A DNA stretch of 63,226 nucleotides, taken from Comamonadaceae bacterium (lineage in GTDB: Bacteria > Pseudomonadota > Gammaproteobacteria > Burkholderiales > Burkholderiaceae_C). The notes under the pieces were generated by a model. The model was not told the DNA's origin. It did no database searches and saw only the letters and a list, made by a program, of their open reading frames with translations. Positions 25,150-35,149 of the stretch are shown here, one piece after another. The stretch spans positions 1 through 63,226 of the forward strand of contig JAIXXF010000021.1 of assembly GCA_027490925.1 (NCBI GenBank). The letters are read 5' to 3'. Every line of letters starts with the position of its first letter. The first letter of the stretch is position 1. Both the position numbers and the translations under genes were made by a program.

Positions 25150-26841
25150 ATGGCAACGATGGACATCCAGGTGCCCGACATCGGCGACTTTGACTCGGTC
25201 GGGGTGATTGAGCTGTTGGTCAGCGTGGGCGACACGGTCAGGCCCGAGCAAAGCCTCATCACCGTGGAAAGCGACAAGGCCTCGATGGAGATCCCGTCGT
25301 CCCATGGCGGCGTGGTCAAAGAGATCAAAGTCAAGATCGGCGACCAGGTGAGCCAAGGCTCGGTGGTCGTGGTGCTGGAAACCGCTTCAGAATTGGCCCA
25401 AGCCTCACCTCGACCGCCCATTTCGATGGATTTGAAGACGGAATTGCCTCCAGCCCAAGCGAAATTTCATGGTGTTGCTCCTAATTCAGTAGCTGCTTCT
25501 ACCGGCACGCCTACCACCTCGATCGAGGTGCGGGTCCCCGACATTGGCGACTTCAAGGACGTGGCGGTGATCGAACTGCTGGTCAAACCGGGCGAGGGAG
25601 TGAGGCTGGAACAAAGCCTGGTCACGGTGGAGAGCGACAAGGCGTCGATGGAGATCCCGTCTTCGGGCGCCGGGGTGTTGAAAGAACTCAAGGTCAAGGT
25701 GGGCGACCGGGTCAACATTGGTGACCTGCTGGCCGTGCTGGAAGGGTCATCGGCCTCGGCCCCCGAAGCGCCTACTGCACCTGCTGGACCTGCTGCGCCA
25801 GCACCCGTCGACAAGACCGCGCCCGCCAGCGCCCCAGCCCTCGGCAGCCCGGCACCGACGGCCAGCGCGCCGGTTCCCGCACACGACCCCAGCGCGCCTG
25901 CGCTGAAGGCCCCGCACGCGTCGCCCTCGGTTCGCAAGTTCGCCCGCGAGTTGGGCGTGCCGCTGGCGGAAGTCGCTGGCTCTGGCCCCAAAGGCCGCAT
26001 CACCCAAGACGACGTGCAGGCCTTCACCAAAGCGGTGATGGCGGGCACCGCCCAAACCCGAGCGATTGCGTCTGTGGCCAAACCGGCAGTTGCCGGTGGT
26101 GGCGACGCACTGGGCCTGCTGCCCTGGCCCAAGGTGGACTTTGCCAAGTTTGGCCCCGTGGAACGCAAGGACCTCGGGCGCATCAAGAAGATCAGCGGCG
26201 CCAACCTGCACCGCAACTGGGTGCTGATCCCCCACGTGACCAACCACGACGACGCCGACATCACCGAGCTGGAGGCCCTCCGCGTGGCCACCAACAAAGA
26301 GAACGAGAAGTCGGGTGTGAAGGTGACCATGCTGGCCTTCCTCATCAAGGCCTGTGTGGCCGCGCTGAAAAAATTCCCGGACTTCAACAGCAGCCTTGAC
26401 GGTGACCAGTTGGTGCTGAAGCAGTACTTCCACATCGGCTTCGCGGCCGACACGCCCAACGGTTTGGTCGTGCCAGTCATCAAAAACGCCGACCAAAAAG
26501 GCGTGTTGCAGATCAGCCAAGAAATGGGCGACTTGGCCAAAAAAGCGCGCGACGGCAAGCTGGGCCCGGCGGACATGACCGGCGCGTGTTTCACCATCAG
26601 CTCGCTGGGCGGCATTGGCGGACGTTACTTCACGCCCATCATCAACGCACCCGAGGTCGCCATCTTGGGCGTGTGCAAGAGCCAGATGGAACCGGTGTGG
26701 GACGGTCAGGGGTTTGTGCCGCGCCTGATGCTGCCGCTGAGCCTGAGCTGGGACCACCGGGTGATTGACGGTGCTTCTGCGGCGCGCTTCAACGCCTATT
26801 TGGGGCAGATCCTGTCCGACTTCCGGAGGGTGCTGCTATGA
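25150..26841 (+). CDS. aceF: Dihydrolipoamide acetyltransferase (PDH E2)
   Basis: 563 aa. Core subunit of the pyruvate dehydrogenase complex; transfers the acetyl group to CoA. Two lipoyl domains, each with [11 protein letters not shown] (K43 and K164), then an Ala/Pro linker (~205-260), the peripheral-subunit-binding domain ([22 protein letters not shown]) and the catalytic domain ending in [15 protein letters not shown] with the active-site histidine. The ATG is preceded by CTGGAGAC. The linker between the lipoyl domains (residues ~95-115) is encoded by a repeat copy, reads [20 protein letters not shown] and is unlike the usual Ala/Pro linker. Lies 16 bp after aceE. Confidence 0.95.
   Translation: MATMDIQVPDIGDFDSVGVIELLVSVGDTVRPEQSLITVESDKASMEIPSSHGGVVKEIKVKIGDQVSQGSVVVVLETASELAQASPRPPISMDLKTELPPAQAKFHGVAPNSVAASTGTPTTSIEVRVPDIGDFKDVAVIELLVKPGEGVRLEQSLVTVESDKASMEIPSSGAGVLKELKVKVGDRVNIGDLLAVLEGSSASAPEAPTAPAGPAAPAPVDKTAPASAPALGSPAPTASAPVPAHDPSAPALKAPHASPSVRKFARELGVPLAEVAGSGPKGRITQDDVQAFTKAVMAGTAQTRAIASVAKPAVAGGGDALGLLPWPKVDFAKFGPVERKDLGRIKKISGANLHRNWVLIPHVTNHDDADITELEALRVATNKENEKSGVKVTMLAFLIKACVAALKKFPDFNSSLDGDQLVLKQYFHIGFAADTPNGLVVPVIKNADQKGVLQISQEMGDLAKKARDGKLGPADMTGACFTISSLGGIGGRYFTPIINAPEVAILGVCKSQMEPVWDGQGFVPRLMLPLSLSWDHRVIDGASAARFNAYLGQILSDFRRVLL
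25452..25493 (+). repeat. Interspersed 42-nt repeat, copy 3 (in aceF linker)
   Basis: Core from AGCCCAAGCG to CTAATTCAGTAGC, exactly 42 nt, sense to aceF. Similarity to other copies extends upstream to GATTTGAAGACGG at 25429. The whole patch has visibly lower GC than its surroundings and encodes the linker between the two lipoyl domains. Confidence 0.7.
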
Positions 26842-26950
26842 GCCACTTGACGACGGATCTCCGCCCCGTTGGGGACAGCCCACACGGCGAATGGCAGCCG
26901 CGAGCGACACAGAGCCGTTCCGGTTCTGTCTCATCACGGAGGGGGACGCC

Positions 26951-28768
26951 ATGAGCACGGTGGAAGTCAAAGTGCCCGACATTGGCGACTTCAGTGAGGT
27001 CGCCGTCATCGAGCTGCTGGTGAAAGTGGGCGACACGGTCAAGCCGGAGCAAAGCCTGATCACGGTGGAGAGCGACAAGGCCTCGATGGAGATCCCGTCT
27101 TCGCACGGGGGGGTGGTCAAGGAACTCAAGGTCAAGCTGGGCGACAAGGTTGCGGAAGGTGCTTTGGTCCTGTTGCTGGAAGCCGCTGAAGGGGTTGCGA
27201 CACCGGTTTCAACGCCAAAACAGCCAGAAGCCCCTGCGAAATCTAACAACGCAGCTACCAAAACAGTAGCGACAGCAGCTGCCAGCTACGCCGGCGACGC
27301 GGACCAGACCTGCGACTTGCTGGTGCTGGGCGCAGGCCCTGGCGGCTACAGCGCGGCGTTTCGTGCGGCAGACCTGGGTTTGAAGGTGATGTTGGTCGAG
27401 CGGTACGCCACGCTCGGCGGGGTGTGCTTGAACGTGGGCTGCATCCCATCCAAGGCCCTGTTGCACGTGGCGGCGGTGATGGACGAGGTCAAACACTTTG
27501 CGGACCTGGGCGTCACGTTTGTCGAGCCCACGGTGGACCGCGCCAAGCTGCTGGCCCACAAAAACAAAGTGGTGGGCAAGCTCACCAGCGGCCTGAGCGC
27601 GATGGCCAAGATGCGCAAGGTGACCGTGGTCCGTGGCTTGGGCCAGTTTGTGGGCCCCCACCACCTGCGGGTGCAGGAGACCTCTGGAGACGCCCAAGCG
27701 CCCACCGGCCAAACCCAAACCATCCAGTTCAAACACGCCATCATCGCCGCCGGTTCGCAGGCGGTGCGGTTGCCATTCATGCCCGACGATCCGCGCGTGG
27801 TCGACAGCACCGGCGCGCTGGCGCTGGGCCACAACCCCAAGCGCATGCTCATTCTGGGCGGCGGCATCATTGGCCTGGAAATGGGCACGGTCTACAGCAC
27901 ATTGGGCGCTCGTCTCGACGTGGTGGAGATGACAGACGGCCTGATGCAGGGCGCCGACCGCGACCTGGTCAAGGTCTGGCAGAAGATGAACGCGCGGCGC
28001 TTTGACAACATCCTTCTCAAAACCAAAACGGTGGGCGCCAAGGCCACGCCACAGGGGATTGAGGTCACGTTCGAGGGGGAGGGCGCACCACCGCCCCAAA
28101 CCTACGACCTGGTGCTGCAGGCGGTGGGACGCACGCCCAACGGCAAAAAGATTGCCGCAGACCAAGCTGGCGTGGCGGTGACAGACCGTGGCTTCATTCC
28201 GGTGGACATCCAGATGCGCACCAACGTGCCCCACATCTTCGCCATCGGTGACATCGTCGGCCAACCCATGTTGGCCCACAAGGCAGTGCACGAGGCCCAT
28301 GTGGCGGCCGAGGTGATTGCTGGCGAGCAACTCGGCGACAAGGCCCTGGCCAGTGCCGCCTTCAACGCCCGCGTGATTCCCAGCGTGGCCTACACCGACC
28401 CCGAGATCGCTTGGGTGGGCCTGACCGAAGAGCAGGCCAAGGCGCAGGGCATCAGGGTCAAAAAAGGCTTGTTCCCCTGGTCGGCCTCTGGTCGGGCCAT
28501 CGCCAACGGGCGCGACGAAGGCTTCACCAAGCTGCTCTTCGACGATTCACCCGAGTCCCATGGTCACGGCAAGGTTTTGGGCGGCGGCATCGTCGGCACC
28601 CACGCGGGCGACATGATTGGCGAGGTGGCCTTGGCCATCGAGATGGGGGCCGATGCGGTGGACATCGGCAAAACCATCCACCCCCACCCCACCCTGGGTG
28701 AAAGCATCGGCATGGCGGCGGAAGTGGCGTACGGCAGCTGCACCGATCTGCCGCCCAGCAAAAAGTGA
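26951..28768 (+). CDS. lpdA: Dihydrolipoamide dehydrogenase (PDH E3) with N-terminal lipoyl domain
   Basis: 605 aa, about 130 more than plain E3. Residues 1-80 form a lipoyl domain ([12 protein letters not shown]43) nearly identical to those of AceF. A linker (~81-118) follows, then the flavoprotein: [21 protein letters not shown] (FAD; given here as [13 protein letters not shown]), the redox disulfide [15 protein letters not shown], a second dinucleotide site [20 protein letters not shown], and the C-terminal dimer/active-site HPHPTLGES with the catalytic His-Glu pair. It reoxidises dihydrolipoamide with NAD. ATG 26951 has GGAGGGGG upstream. Part of the linker is encoded by a repeat copy. 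109 bp separate it from aceF. Lipoyl-E3 fusions are known in Neisseria and Burkholderiales. Confidence 0.95.
   Translation: MSTVEVKVPDIGDFSEVAVIELLVKVGDTVKPEQSLITVESDKASMEIPSSHGGVVKELKVKLGDKVAEGALVLLLEAAEGVATPVSTPKQPEAPAKSNNAATKTVATAAASYAGDADQTCDLLVLGAGPGGYSAAFRAADLGLKVMLVERYATLGGVCLNVGCIPSKALLHVAAVMDEVKHFADLGVTFVEPTVDRAKLLAHKNKVVGKLTSGLSAMAKMRKVTVVRGLGQFVGPHHLRVQETSGDAQAPTGQTQTIQFKHAIIAAGSQAVRLPFMPDDPRVVDSTGALALGHNPKRMLILGGGIIGLEMGTVYSTLGARLDVVEMTDGLMQGADRDLVKVWQKMNARRFDNILLKTKTVGAKATPQGIEVTFEGEGAPPPQTYDLVLQAVGRTPNGKKIAADQAGVAVTDRGFIPVDIQMRTNVPHIFAIGDIVGQPMLAHKAVHEAHVAAEVIAGEQLGDKALASAAFNARVIPSVAYTDPEIAWVGLTEEQAKAQGIRVKKGLFPWSASGRAIANGRDEGFTKLLFDDSPESHGHGKVLGGGIVGTHAGDMIGEVALAIEMGADAVDIGKTIHPHPTLGESIGMAAEVAYGSCTDLPPSKK
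27229..27270 (+). repeat. Interspersed 42-nt repeat, copy 4 (in lpdA linker)
   Basis: Core from AGCCCCTGCG to GCAGCTACCAAAACAGTAGC, 42 nt, sense to lpdA. The last 20 bases differ at a single position from copy 7 at 58838-58857, the strongest pairwise match in the family. Encodes the linker joining the lipoyl domain to the flavoprotein. Confidence 0.7.
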
Positions 28769-28793
28769 GCGACGGAGCGGGGCGGTGGCACTG

Positions 28794-29216
28794 TCAAATC
28801 ACCGCGCTGAGGGCGGCTTCCAGTTCGGGTGGGAACTCAGGTCGTTTGCTGGCGTTCAGCGCGGTGCAGGTCGCCACGGCGAACGCCATGGACCGTTGGT
28901 CGCTTTGACGAACCACCTCTTGATGGAACGCAAGGCGAACGCGCCCTTTCCGGTGGAGCGACGTCGCCACGGTGAACGCGTCGCCGCTTTTCAGTGAGGC
29001 TTTGTAGTCGATCTCGATTCGCGTCACCACCAGGCTGACGCCCCGTTTGGACAGCTCGCCGAAGTGGATGCCCAGGCGCCGCAGCAGCTCGTGACGCGCG
29101 TGTTCCAGGTAGTTCAGGTAGACCGCGTTGTTGACCACGTGGTCCATGTCGCATTCGTAGTCTCGGACGGTGAAGTGTGTTTCCACGGCGTGGGTTGGGG
29201 GGGCTGTCGCGGTCAC
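28794..29216 (-). CDS. Acyl-CoA thioesterase, 4HBT/YbgC-like hotdog protein
   Basis: 140 aa from GTG 29216. Hotdog-fold thioesterase: the strand FTVRDYECDMDHVVNNAVYLNYLEHAR (key part DMDHVVNNAVYLNY, with the family Asp next to His) and the later segments VVTRIEIDYKASLKSGD and FAVATCTAL. Such enzymes hydrolyse short or hydroxybenzoyl-type acyl-CoAs. GTG 29216 is favoured because GAGGAAG stands 8 bases upstream and the length then fits the family; the longer ATG start at 29309 adds 31 Ser/Ala-rich residues with no ribosome site. Last gene of the minus-strand rib-nusB-aminotransferase run. Confidence 0.82.
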   Translation of the reverse strand: MTATAPPTHAVETHFTVRDYECDMDHVVNNAVYLNYLEHARHELLRRLGIHFGELSKRGVSLVVTRIEIDYKASLKSGDAFTVATSLHRKGRVRLAFHQEVVRQSDQRSMAFAVATCTALNASKRPEFPPELEAALSAVI

Positions 29217-29346
29217 GGAAGCTTCCTCGCTGGCTGAGTGGTGTTCCCGGGCGCTGTCAGCAGCCGACGAGCCGATGGATGGCGTTGCGCGCGAAAGGAG
29301 AGACCGCATTGGTATTCGGCAGCCAACCGGCTGGGCGATGCGCCCA

Positions 29347-30546
29347 TCACGTCATCACCCCGCGCCCGTTCAACGCCCTGAGCCGGGCCATCGCCTCGCG
29401 CAGCTGCGGCAAGCCGCTGGCGGTGGAAAACCGCACGAAATCGCCGGTGTTGTGGTGGCCAAAGTCGCGCCCAGGTGCGACCGCAAGGCGGGCGTTTTGC
29501 ATCAGGTGAAAAGCCAGTTCCCAGCTGCTCGGCAAACCCCAACGTTCGCACAGCTGGCGGGCGTTCGCCCACAGGTAAAACGCCCCGTCTGGCACGACCG
29601 GTACGTCGAAACCGGCTTCTTGCAGCTCTGGGAGCATTGCGTCGCGGCGCTCTTTGAAGGCGCTGCGGCGTCGCTCGTACTCGGCAAGGCTGTCCACCTC
29701 AAAGCATGCCAACGCCGCATGCTGGGCCACAGAGCTGGCGCAAATGAACAGGTTTTGTGCGAGCCGTTCCACCACCGGTACCAGCGCATCGGGCACGACC
29801 AACCACCCCAGGCGCCAGCCGGTCAGGTGGAAGTACTTGCTGAAGCTGTTGACACTGATGATCTGGTCGTCGATCGCCAGGGCCGTTTGGCCGAACGCCT
29901 CGTCATGGCTCAGACCGAGGTAGATCTCATCGACCAGCGTCACACCGCCTTGACCGCTCACCCAGCGGTGGATACGACGCAGTTCGTCGGCGGCGATGGA
30001 GGTACCGGTGGGGTTGGAAGGGGAGGCGAGCAACACGCCACGGGTGGCTTGGCCCCAATGGGCCTGGACTTTTGCGGCGCTGAGCTGAAAGCGTTCGGCC
30101 GCGGTGGTCGGCACCAACACCGCCCGCCCCTCGGCCGCACCCACAAAGTGTCGGTTACAGGGGTAGCTGGGGTCCGGCATCAGGACCTCGTCGCCGTGTT
30201 CGATCAGCGCCAGACAAGCCAGCTGCAACGCGGCCGAGGCCCCCGCCGTGACCACGATGCGCCGCGCGGGCACCCGCACTTGAAAGCGGTCTTGGTACCA
30301 GCCGCTGATGCGCTCACGCAGGGCATCCAAGCCGGTGGCGTGGGTGTATTGGGTGGTGCCGTCGCGGATGGCCCGCTGGGCCGCGGCTTGCACCAGCGGC
30401 GGCGCGGTGAAATCAGGCTCGCCGATGTTCAGGTAAATCATCGGCAAGGTGCCTGGCGCAGCGCTTTGGGCCAACGCCTGGGCTCGTTTGGCGACCTCCA
30501 TCACGTGGAACGGCTCGACGCGGCGAGCCCGTTCGGTGATTCTCAT
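29347..30546 (-). CDS. Class I/II PLP-dependent aminotransferase
   Basis: 399 aa. Fold-type I aminotransferase, cytoplasmic. Conserved points: NIGEPDFTAPP near 40, the aromatic stacking region AGASAALQL, SNPTGT (Asn binding PLP), LVDEIYLGL (Asp/Tyr) and the Schiff-base lysine K237 in NSFSKYFHLTGWRLGW, followed by the substrate arginine towards the C-terminus (FVRFSTA). Resembles aspartate/tyrosine/alanine aminotransferases and the alternative N-succinyldiaminopimelate type; the exact substrate is not decidable. The ATG at 30546 overlaps the nusB stop by one base (TGATG), so the genes are coupled. Confidence 0.88.
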   Translation of the reverse strand: MRITERARRVEPFHVMEVAKRAQALAQSAAPGTLPMIYLNIGEPDFTAPPLVQAAAQRAIRDGTTQYTHATGLDALRERISGWYQDRFQVRVPARRIVVTAGASAALQLACLALIEHGDEVLMPDPSYPCNRHFVGAAEGRAVLVPTTAAERFQLSAAKVQAHWGQATRGVLLASPSNPTGTSIAADELRRIHRWVSGQGGVTLVDEIYLGLSHDEAFGQTALAIDDQIISVNSFSKYFHLTGWRLGWLVVPDALVPVVERLAQNLFICASSVAQHAALACFEVDSLAEYERRRSAFKERRDAMLPELQEAGFDVPVVPDGAFYLWANARQLCERWGLPSSWELAFHLMQNARLAVAPGRDFGHHNTGDFVRFSTASGLPQLREAMARLRALNGRGVMT

Positions 30547-31079
30547 CACGCGCGGGGGTGTGTGGCGTGACCTGTATCGGCTGCGACCTCGGCTGCGCGC
30601 AGCCGGGGTGCGAGTTGGTTCAGCACGCCGTTGACGTACTTGTGCCCGTCGGTGCCGCCAAAAGCCTTGGCCAGCTCCACGCACTCGTTGATCACCACCC
30701 GCCAAGGCACATCCAGGCAATGCTGGAACTCGTACGCGCCAATCCACATCACGCTGCGTTCGATGGGAGAAATCTCCGCCAACTTGCGGTCCAACAAGGG
30801 CACGATCAGTGCGTCCAGGTCGGCTCCATGTTCAACACAGCCATGCAGCAAAGCGTCATAGTGGACCGAGTCGGCCTTGTTGAAGCCGGCGAGATCACGG
30901 GTGAACTGGTCGATGGTGTCGGCGCTGTTGCGTCCGACCAGGTGCTGGTAGAGCGCCTGCACCGCAAACTCCCGTGCACGGCTGCGAGCGGATTTGGATG
31001 CCGCCTTGCGCACCCCGGTGTTGGTCAGCCCGGTGCGGGGTTGGCGCGGCGGCCGGGTGTCTGGTTTGGTGGTCGTCAT
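30546..31079 (-). CDS. nusB: Transcription antitermination factor NusB
   Basis: 177 aa. RNA-binding helical protein that joins NusE at boxA for rRNA antitermination. The core begins around residue 33: [17 protein letters not shown], then [17 protein letters not shown] and [33 protein letters not shown], all diagnostic. About 30 basic, Ser/Thr/Pro-rich residues precede the core, longer than in E. coli. Its ATG overlaps the ribH stop by four bases (ATGA). A ribH-nusB pair is common across bacteria. Confidence 0.95.
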   Translation of the reverse strand: MTTTKPDTRPPRQPRTGLTNTGVRKAASKSARSRAREFAVQALYQHLVGRNSADTIDQFTRDLAGFNKADSVHYDALLHGCVEHGADLDALIVPLLDRKLAEISPIERSVMWIGAYEFQHCLDVPWRVVINECVELAKAFGGTDGHKYVNGVLNQLAPRLRAAEVAADTGHATHPRA

Positions 31080-31540
31080 GCGATCTGGTCGAGCAGGTTG
31101 GCCATTTCCACCGCCACCCGGGCCGCATCCCGGCCTTTGTCGGTTTGGCGGGCAATGGCTTGTGCCATGTCTTCGGTGGTGAGGATCGCGTTGGCCACCG
31201 GGATCTGGTAGTCCAAGGCGATGCGTGTCACGCCCGCTCCGGATTCATTGGCCACCAGCTCGAAGTGGTAAGTCTCACCACGGACTATGCAGCCCAGGGC
31301 GATGAGGGCGTCGTAGCGGTTGAGTTCGGCCATGGCCTGCAAGGCCACCGGCACCTCCAGGGCGCCTGGTACCCGCACGTGATCGATGTGTTTGGGCAAC
31401 ACGCCCAAAGCCAGCAACTCGTCACGGCAGGCTTTGGCTAACGCGTCGGTGATGCCCTCGTTGAAACGGGCCTGCACGATGCCGATGTAGAGCTTTTTGC
31501 CATCGGTCAAGGCTGGGGTGCCTTTGTCTGCGCCAAACAT
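31076..31540 (-). CDS. ribH: 6,7-dimethyl-8-ribityllumazine synthase
   Basis: 154 aa. Condenses 3,4-dihydroxy-2-butanone 4-phosphate with the ribityl-aminopyrimidine, the penultimate step of riboflavin synthesis; forms pentamers or 60-mers. Visible: [52 protein letters not shown] and the [21 protein letters not shown] stretch (key part IPVANAILT). Lies 30 bp after ribBX and overlaps nusB. Confidence 0.96.
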   Translation of the reverse strand: MFGADKGTPALTDGKKLYIGIVQARFNEGITDALAKACRDELLALGVLPKHIDHVRVPGALEVPVALQAMAELNRYDALIALGCIVRGETYHFELVANESGAGVTRIALDYQIPVANAILTTEDMAQAIARQTDKGRDAARVAVEMANLLDQIA

Positions 31541-31570
31541 GGGTGTCCTACGGTGTGAGAGAAGAGCGGC

Positions 31571-32707
31571 TCAGGCCGCCAAATAGCCAGTGATCTCCAG
31601 GCCGTAGCCGGTCATGCTGGGCATGCGTCGGGGCGTGCCCATCAGGGTCAGTTTGTATGCGCCACACTCGCGCAAGATCTGTGCGCCCACGCCGTACGTG
31701 CGCAGATCCACAGGGCCGCGGTCGGGCGACTGGCTGGCCCGCGCACGGCCTTCAAACTGGGCGATCAACTGCTCGCCGCTTTCTCCGCAGTTGAGCAGCA
31801 CCACCACGCCCTGACCAGCGCTGGCGATGTGCTTCAAACTCGCGTCCAGGCTCCATGAGTGCATGGGTCGGTTGAGTTCCAGCGCATCCAGCACAGACAA
31901 GGGCTCGTGCACACGGGCCAGTACGTTGTCTGTGGGCGCCCAGCAGCCCTTGACCAGTGCCAGGTGCACCGCGCTGCTGGTGGTGTCGGTGAATGCGTGG
32001 GCCTGGAACTCGCCAAATGCGGTTTGGATGCTTCGACTACCGACTTTGGCGACCAGCGATTCGTTCCGGCTGCGGTGTTGGATCAGGTCAGCGATGGTGC
32101 CAATCTTCAACCCATGCTCGGCGGCAAACACGGCCAGGTCTGGCAGGCGCGCCATCGTGCCGTCGTCTTTCATGATCTCGCAGATCACGGCTGCGGGAGA
32201 GCAACCGGCCATGCCCGCCAGATCGCAGCCCGCTTCGGTGTGGCCAGCGCGCATGAGCACGCCACCGTCCACCGCCTGCAGGGGAAAAATATGACCTGGC
32301 TGAACGAGGTCATGGGCTTGGGCGTTTCTGGCGACGGCGGCCTGCACGGTGCGGGCCCTGTCGGCGGCAGAAATGCCAGTGGTCACCCCTTCTGCGGCCT
32401 CGATCGACACCGTGAAAGCGGTGCCATGGCGGGTGCCATTGCGCGAGACCATGGGCGGAAGCCGCAGCCGCTCGCAGCGCTCCCGGGTGAGCGTGAGGCA
32501 GATCAGGCCCCGCCCGAACCGCGCCATGAAGTTGATTGCCTCTGGCGTCACGTGGTCGGCGGCGAGCACCAAATCGCCCTCGTTTTCACGGTCCTCTTCG
32601 TCCACCAGGATCACCATGCGGCCCGCCCGCATGTCGGCCACGATGTCTTCCACCGGGGCGATGTTGGCGTGGAAGGGTGGGGGGGATATGGCAGATGGCG
32701 CGTTCAT
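31571..32707 (-). CDS. ribBA: 3,4-dihydroxy-2-butanone-4-phosphate synthase with degenerate GTP cyclohydrolase II domain (RibBX)
   Basis: 378 aa from ATG 32707. The N-terminal half is an active-looking DHBP synthase converting ribulose 5-phosphate: [16 protein letters not shown] (residues ~35-50), [12 protein letters not shown], and [14 protein letters not shown]. The C-terminal half aligns with GTP cyclohydrolase II but lacks the zinc triad: where RibA has GSLRCDCG this protein reads [12 protein letters not shown], and the later RQEGRGIGL segment is GESGEQL. It should therefore supply only the RibB activity, as in the described RibBX proteins, and a separate ribA must exist elsewhere. An in-frame upstream start at 32776 would run into ribE. 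One base separates it from the ribE stop. Confidence 0.92.
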   Translation of the reverse strand: MNAPSAISPPPFHANIAPVEDIVADMRAGRMVILVDEEDRENEGDLVLAADHVTPEAINFMARFGRGLICLTLTRERCERLRLPPMVSRNGTRHGTAFTVSIEAAEGVTTGISAADRARTVQAAVARNAQAHDLVQPGHIFPLQAVDGGVLMRAGHTEAGCDLAGMAGCSPAAVICEIMKDDGTMARLPDLAVFAAEHGLKIGTIADLIQHRSRNESLVAKVGSRSIQTAFGEFQAHAFTDTTSSAVHLALVKGCWAPTDNVLARVHEPLSVLDALELNRPMHSWSLDASLKHIASAGQGVVVLLNCGESGEQLIAQFEGRARASQSPDRGPVDLRTYGVGAQILRECGAYKLTLMGTPRRMPSMTGYGLEITGYLAA

Positions 32708-32708
32708 T

Positions 32709-33347
32709 TCAGGCTTCCGATCGGGCGATGTGGACGCCGTTGAGCATGCGCTCCACATACCGGGCGATGAGGTCAATTTCCAGGTTGACCCGTGCGCCCG
32801 TGCTGAGGTACTGCAGTGCGGTGTTTTGAAGGGTGTGGGGAATCAGGTTGATGCTGATCTCAGTGTGATGCGGCGCATCGGTGACGCGGTTGACGGTCAG
32901 GCTCACGCCATTGATGACCACCGAGCCTTTGAAGGCCAAGTATTTGGACAGCTCGGCGGGCGCTTCGATGCGGAGCTCCCAACTCTCGCCGACTTCGGCA
33001 AAGTGGCTCACCCGGCCCACCCCGTCCACATGGCCTGAAACCATGTGACCGCCCAAGCGGTCGTTCGCCCGGAGCGCTTTCTCCAGGTTCACCGCGCTGG
33101 TTTCGGTCAATCCGGTGGTTTTGGCCAGCGACTCGGCAGAGATGTCGATCTGAAACTGGCGCTGTGGCAAATCAAGAGCGACCACCGTCATGCAGGCGCC
33201 GTTCAGTGCGATGCTGTCCCCCAGTCCCACGTCGTCAAGGTAGCCTTCAGGCGTGGCGATGACGAGTCGCTTGCCGTAGGTCAAAGAGCTTCCCAGGTCA
33301 TGGATGGCGACGATGCGCCCCACGCCGGTGATGATTCCGGTGAACAT
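32709..33347 (-). CDS. ribE: Riboflavin synthase alpha chain
   Basis: 212 aa. Dismutates two lumazines to riboflavin plus the pyrimidine. Two tandem lumazine-binding repeats: [12 protein letters not shown] with [14 protein letters not shown], and [15 protein letters not shown] with [17 protein letters not shown]. The N-terminal MFTG and the paired NGxSLTV motifs are definitive. Trimeric and cytosolic. Sits 43 bp after ribD and one base before ribBX. Confidence 0.96.
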   Translation of the reverse strand: MFTGIITGVGRIVAIHDLGSSLTYGKRLVIATPEGYLDDVGLGDSIALNGACMTVVALDLPQRQFQIDISAESLAKTTGLTETSAVNLEKALRANDRLGGHMVSGHVDGVGRVSHFAEVGESWELRIEAPAELSKYLAFKGSVVINGVSLTVNRVTDAPHHTEISINLIPHTLQNTALQYLSTGARVNLEIDLIARYVERMLNGVHIARSEA

Positions 33348-33390
33348 AGCTTATTTTCGCAGGGAAACGGCTCCGCTTCCGGACGCGGGC

Positions 33391-34479
33391 TTAAAACTTG
33401 TCTCGGCCCGACGGGCGCGCAACGATGCGCAAGTCGGGTCCAACCCGTTCCACGCTGACGAATTCCAAGGCCAATCCATCTGCCAGGCGGTGCAGCGGGC
33501 CCCAATTCACCATGTCCAGGCCTTTGCCCAACAGCACTGGCGCCAGGTAAATCAGGAACTCATCGACCAGGTTTTCTCGCACCAGTGAGCCGTTCAGTTT
33601 GTGCCCCGCCTCCACGTGCAGTTCATTCACCTGGCATTGTGCGAGGTCTTTCAGCATCTGTGCCAAGTCCACCTTGCCATCGGCGCCCGGCTTATGCACC
33701 ACCGTGGCGCCGAGCCCGGCCAAGGCGGCTTGTTTGGCGGGGTCCGGTCGGGCCGTGTACACCAATGACTCGCGCTGTGGCTGAAACAGGGCGGCGTCGG
33801 CAGGCACGTCCAGACGACTGTCCACCAACACCACCATGGGCTGGCGCGGCGTCTCCACGTGCCGTGCGTCCAGCCGAGGGTTGTCCTCCAGCACCGTACC
33901 CACACCAGTCAGCACGGCCGATGCTCTGGCGCGCCACGCGTGCCCATCGGCGCGCGCGGCCTCTGAGGTGATCCACTGGCTGACGCCGTTGTCCAACGCG
34001 GTGGTGCCGTCGAGTGAAGCCGCGACCTTCAGCCGCGTCCATGGCAGGCCGCGGACCATGCGGGAAAAAAAGCCGATGTTCAATTCGCGCGCGGCTTGTG
34101 CGCCCGGGCCCACCGTCACTTCGATGCCTGCGGCCTGCAGACGCGCAAACCCCTGGCCTGCAACCGCCGGGTTGGGGTCACTCAGCGAGGCCACCACCCG
34201 GCCGACACCTGCCGCTGCCAATGCGTCGCAGCAGGGCGGGGTGCGACCGTGGTGGGCACATGGTTCCAGCGTCACGAAGACAGTGGCCCCGCGGATCGAC
34301 TCCCCACGACTGGCCGCATCCTGCATGGCGACGATTTCGGCGTGCCGCCCGCCCACAGGCTCAGTTGCCCCTTGACCAAGGATTCGGCCGTCTGCATTGG
34401 CGATCACACATCCCACTGCGGGATTGGGGTCACTTCGGTAACGGTGACGGCGTGCCAGAGCCAAGGCGAGGTCGATCAT
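33391..34479 (-). CDS. ribD: Bifunctional diaminohydroxyphosphoribosylaminopyrimidine deaminase / 5-amino-6-(5-phosphoribosylamino)uracil reductase
   Basis: 362 aa. The deaminase half has the zinc site GGRHAEIVAM (H46, E48) and LEPCAHHGRTPPCCDAL (C74, C83); the reductase half (~145 on) has LKVAASLDGTTALDNGVSQWIT and the C-terminal HVEAGHKLNGSLVRENLVDE. Catalyses steps two and three of riboflavin synthesis. ATG 34479 aligns with the family N-terminus (MIDLALALARR); a GTG at 34515 would add 12 residues that do not look conserved. First gene of the rib operon. I see no FMN riboswitch in front: only ~118 bp separate it from the divergent pilin gene. Confidence 0.94.
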   Translation of the reverse strand: MIDLALALARRHRYRSDPNPAVGCVIANADGRILGQGATEPVGGRHAEIVAMQDAASRGESIRGATVFVTLEPCAHHGRTPPCCDALAAAGVGRVVASLSDPNPAVAGQGFARLQAAGIEVTVGPGAQAARELNIGFFSRMVRGLPWTRLKVAASLDGTTALDNGVSQWITSEAARADGHAWRARASAVLTGVGTVLEDNPRLDARHVETPRQPMVVLVDSRLDVPADAALFQPQRESLVYTARPDPAKQAALAGLGATVVHKPGADGKVDLAQMLKDLAQCQVNELHVEAGHKLNGSLVRENLVDEFLIYLAPVLLGKGLDMVNWGPLHRLADGLALEFVSVERVGPDLRIVARPSGRDKF

Positions 34480-34597
34480 GGTGTGAAGAGGCGGGCGTTG
34501 TGGACAGCAGGCCACAAAGTCTACCGTTCAGCCCGAAAAGCCGACCGCAGGTCGCCTTCGGCGAGGCATGACGGCTGCAGAAAGCTATCGTGGCACC

Positions 34598-35149
34598 ATG
34601 AAATCTCGAGCGTGTTCTGGTTTGACGCTGGTAGAAACGCTGGTCGCGCTCGCACTGCTGGCCATTTTGACCTCGCTGGCCGCACCGAGCTTCCAGTCGC
34701 TGTTTGCCAAGCGCGCAGCTGGTGCGGCGGCCGACGCGTTCGTGGCGGACATGCGCTTTGCGCGATCCGAAGCCCTGAAGAGGAACACGCCCATCGTGCT
34801 CTGTCGTTCAACCGACGGCATAAGCTGCTCTGGCCTGAACAGCGCGTGGAAGGACGGGTGGCTGGTTTTCACAGACGACAATGCCAACAGCCAAGTTGAC
34901 GCGTCTGAAGAGGTGTTGCGGGTGCAGCAGGCCCTGCCCGCTGTCGCCAGCATGGGGCACCCCACAGCCAACAGCGACGTGCCCAGTTTTCGGTTTCGGG
35001 CCACGGGCATTGCTTCCGGGGCCAACAGTCTGATGCTGGTCACGCCGACAGCAGCCTCGTCGAGTACGCTGGCCCGCTTGGTGTGCATTTCCAGCACAGG
35101 TCGGGCGTCGCTAACCAAGCCCGGCAGCACAGCGGCAGACTGCCCATGA
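34598..35149 (+). CDS. fimT: Type IV minor pilin, FimT/FimU (GspH) family
   Basis: 183 aa from ATG 34598. Class III signal peptide MKSRACSG cleaved before LTLVETLVALALLAIL, with the expected Glu at mature position 5 but Leu rather than Phe at +1. The GspH domain follows (VADMRFARSEALKRNTPIVLCRS, DGWLVFTDDNANSQVD), and the C-terminal LVCISSTGRASLT strand is typical. Minor pilins prime assembly of the type IV pilus in the inner membrane. An ATG at 34568 would make an 18-residue leader. Overlaps pilV (ATGA). First gene of fimT-pilV-pilW-pilX-pilY1-pilE. Confidence 0.88.
   Translation: MKSRACSGLTLVETLVALALLAILTSLAAPSFQSLFAKRAAGAAADAFVADMRFARSEALKRNTPIVLCRSTDGISCSGLNSAWKDGWLVFTDDNANSQVDASEEVLRVQQALPAVASMGHPTANSDVPSFRFRATGIASGANSLMLVTPTAASSSTLARLVCISSTGRASLTKPGSTAADCP

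Noticed and set aside
22602-25421. 939-codon open frame on the minus strand opposite aceE
   Set aside because: It mirrors aceE exactly, contains no recognisable motif and is His/Val/Gln-rich as expected for the antisense of GC-rich code.
34480-34597. FMN riboswitch upstream of ribD
   Set aside because: The gap is too short and none of the conserved RFN-element blocks is present on the minus strand.
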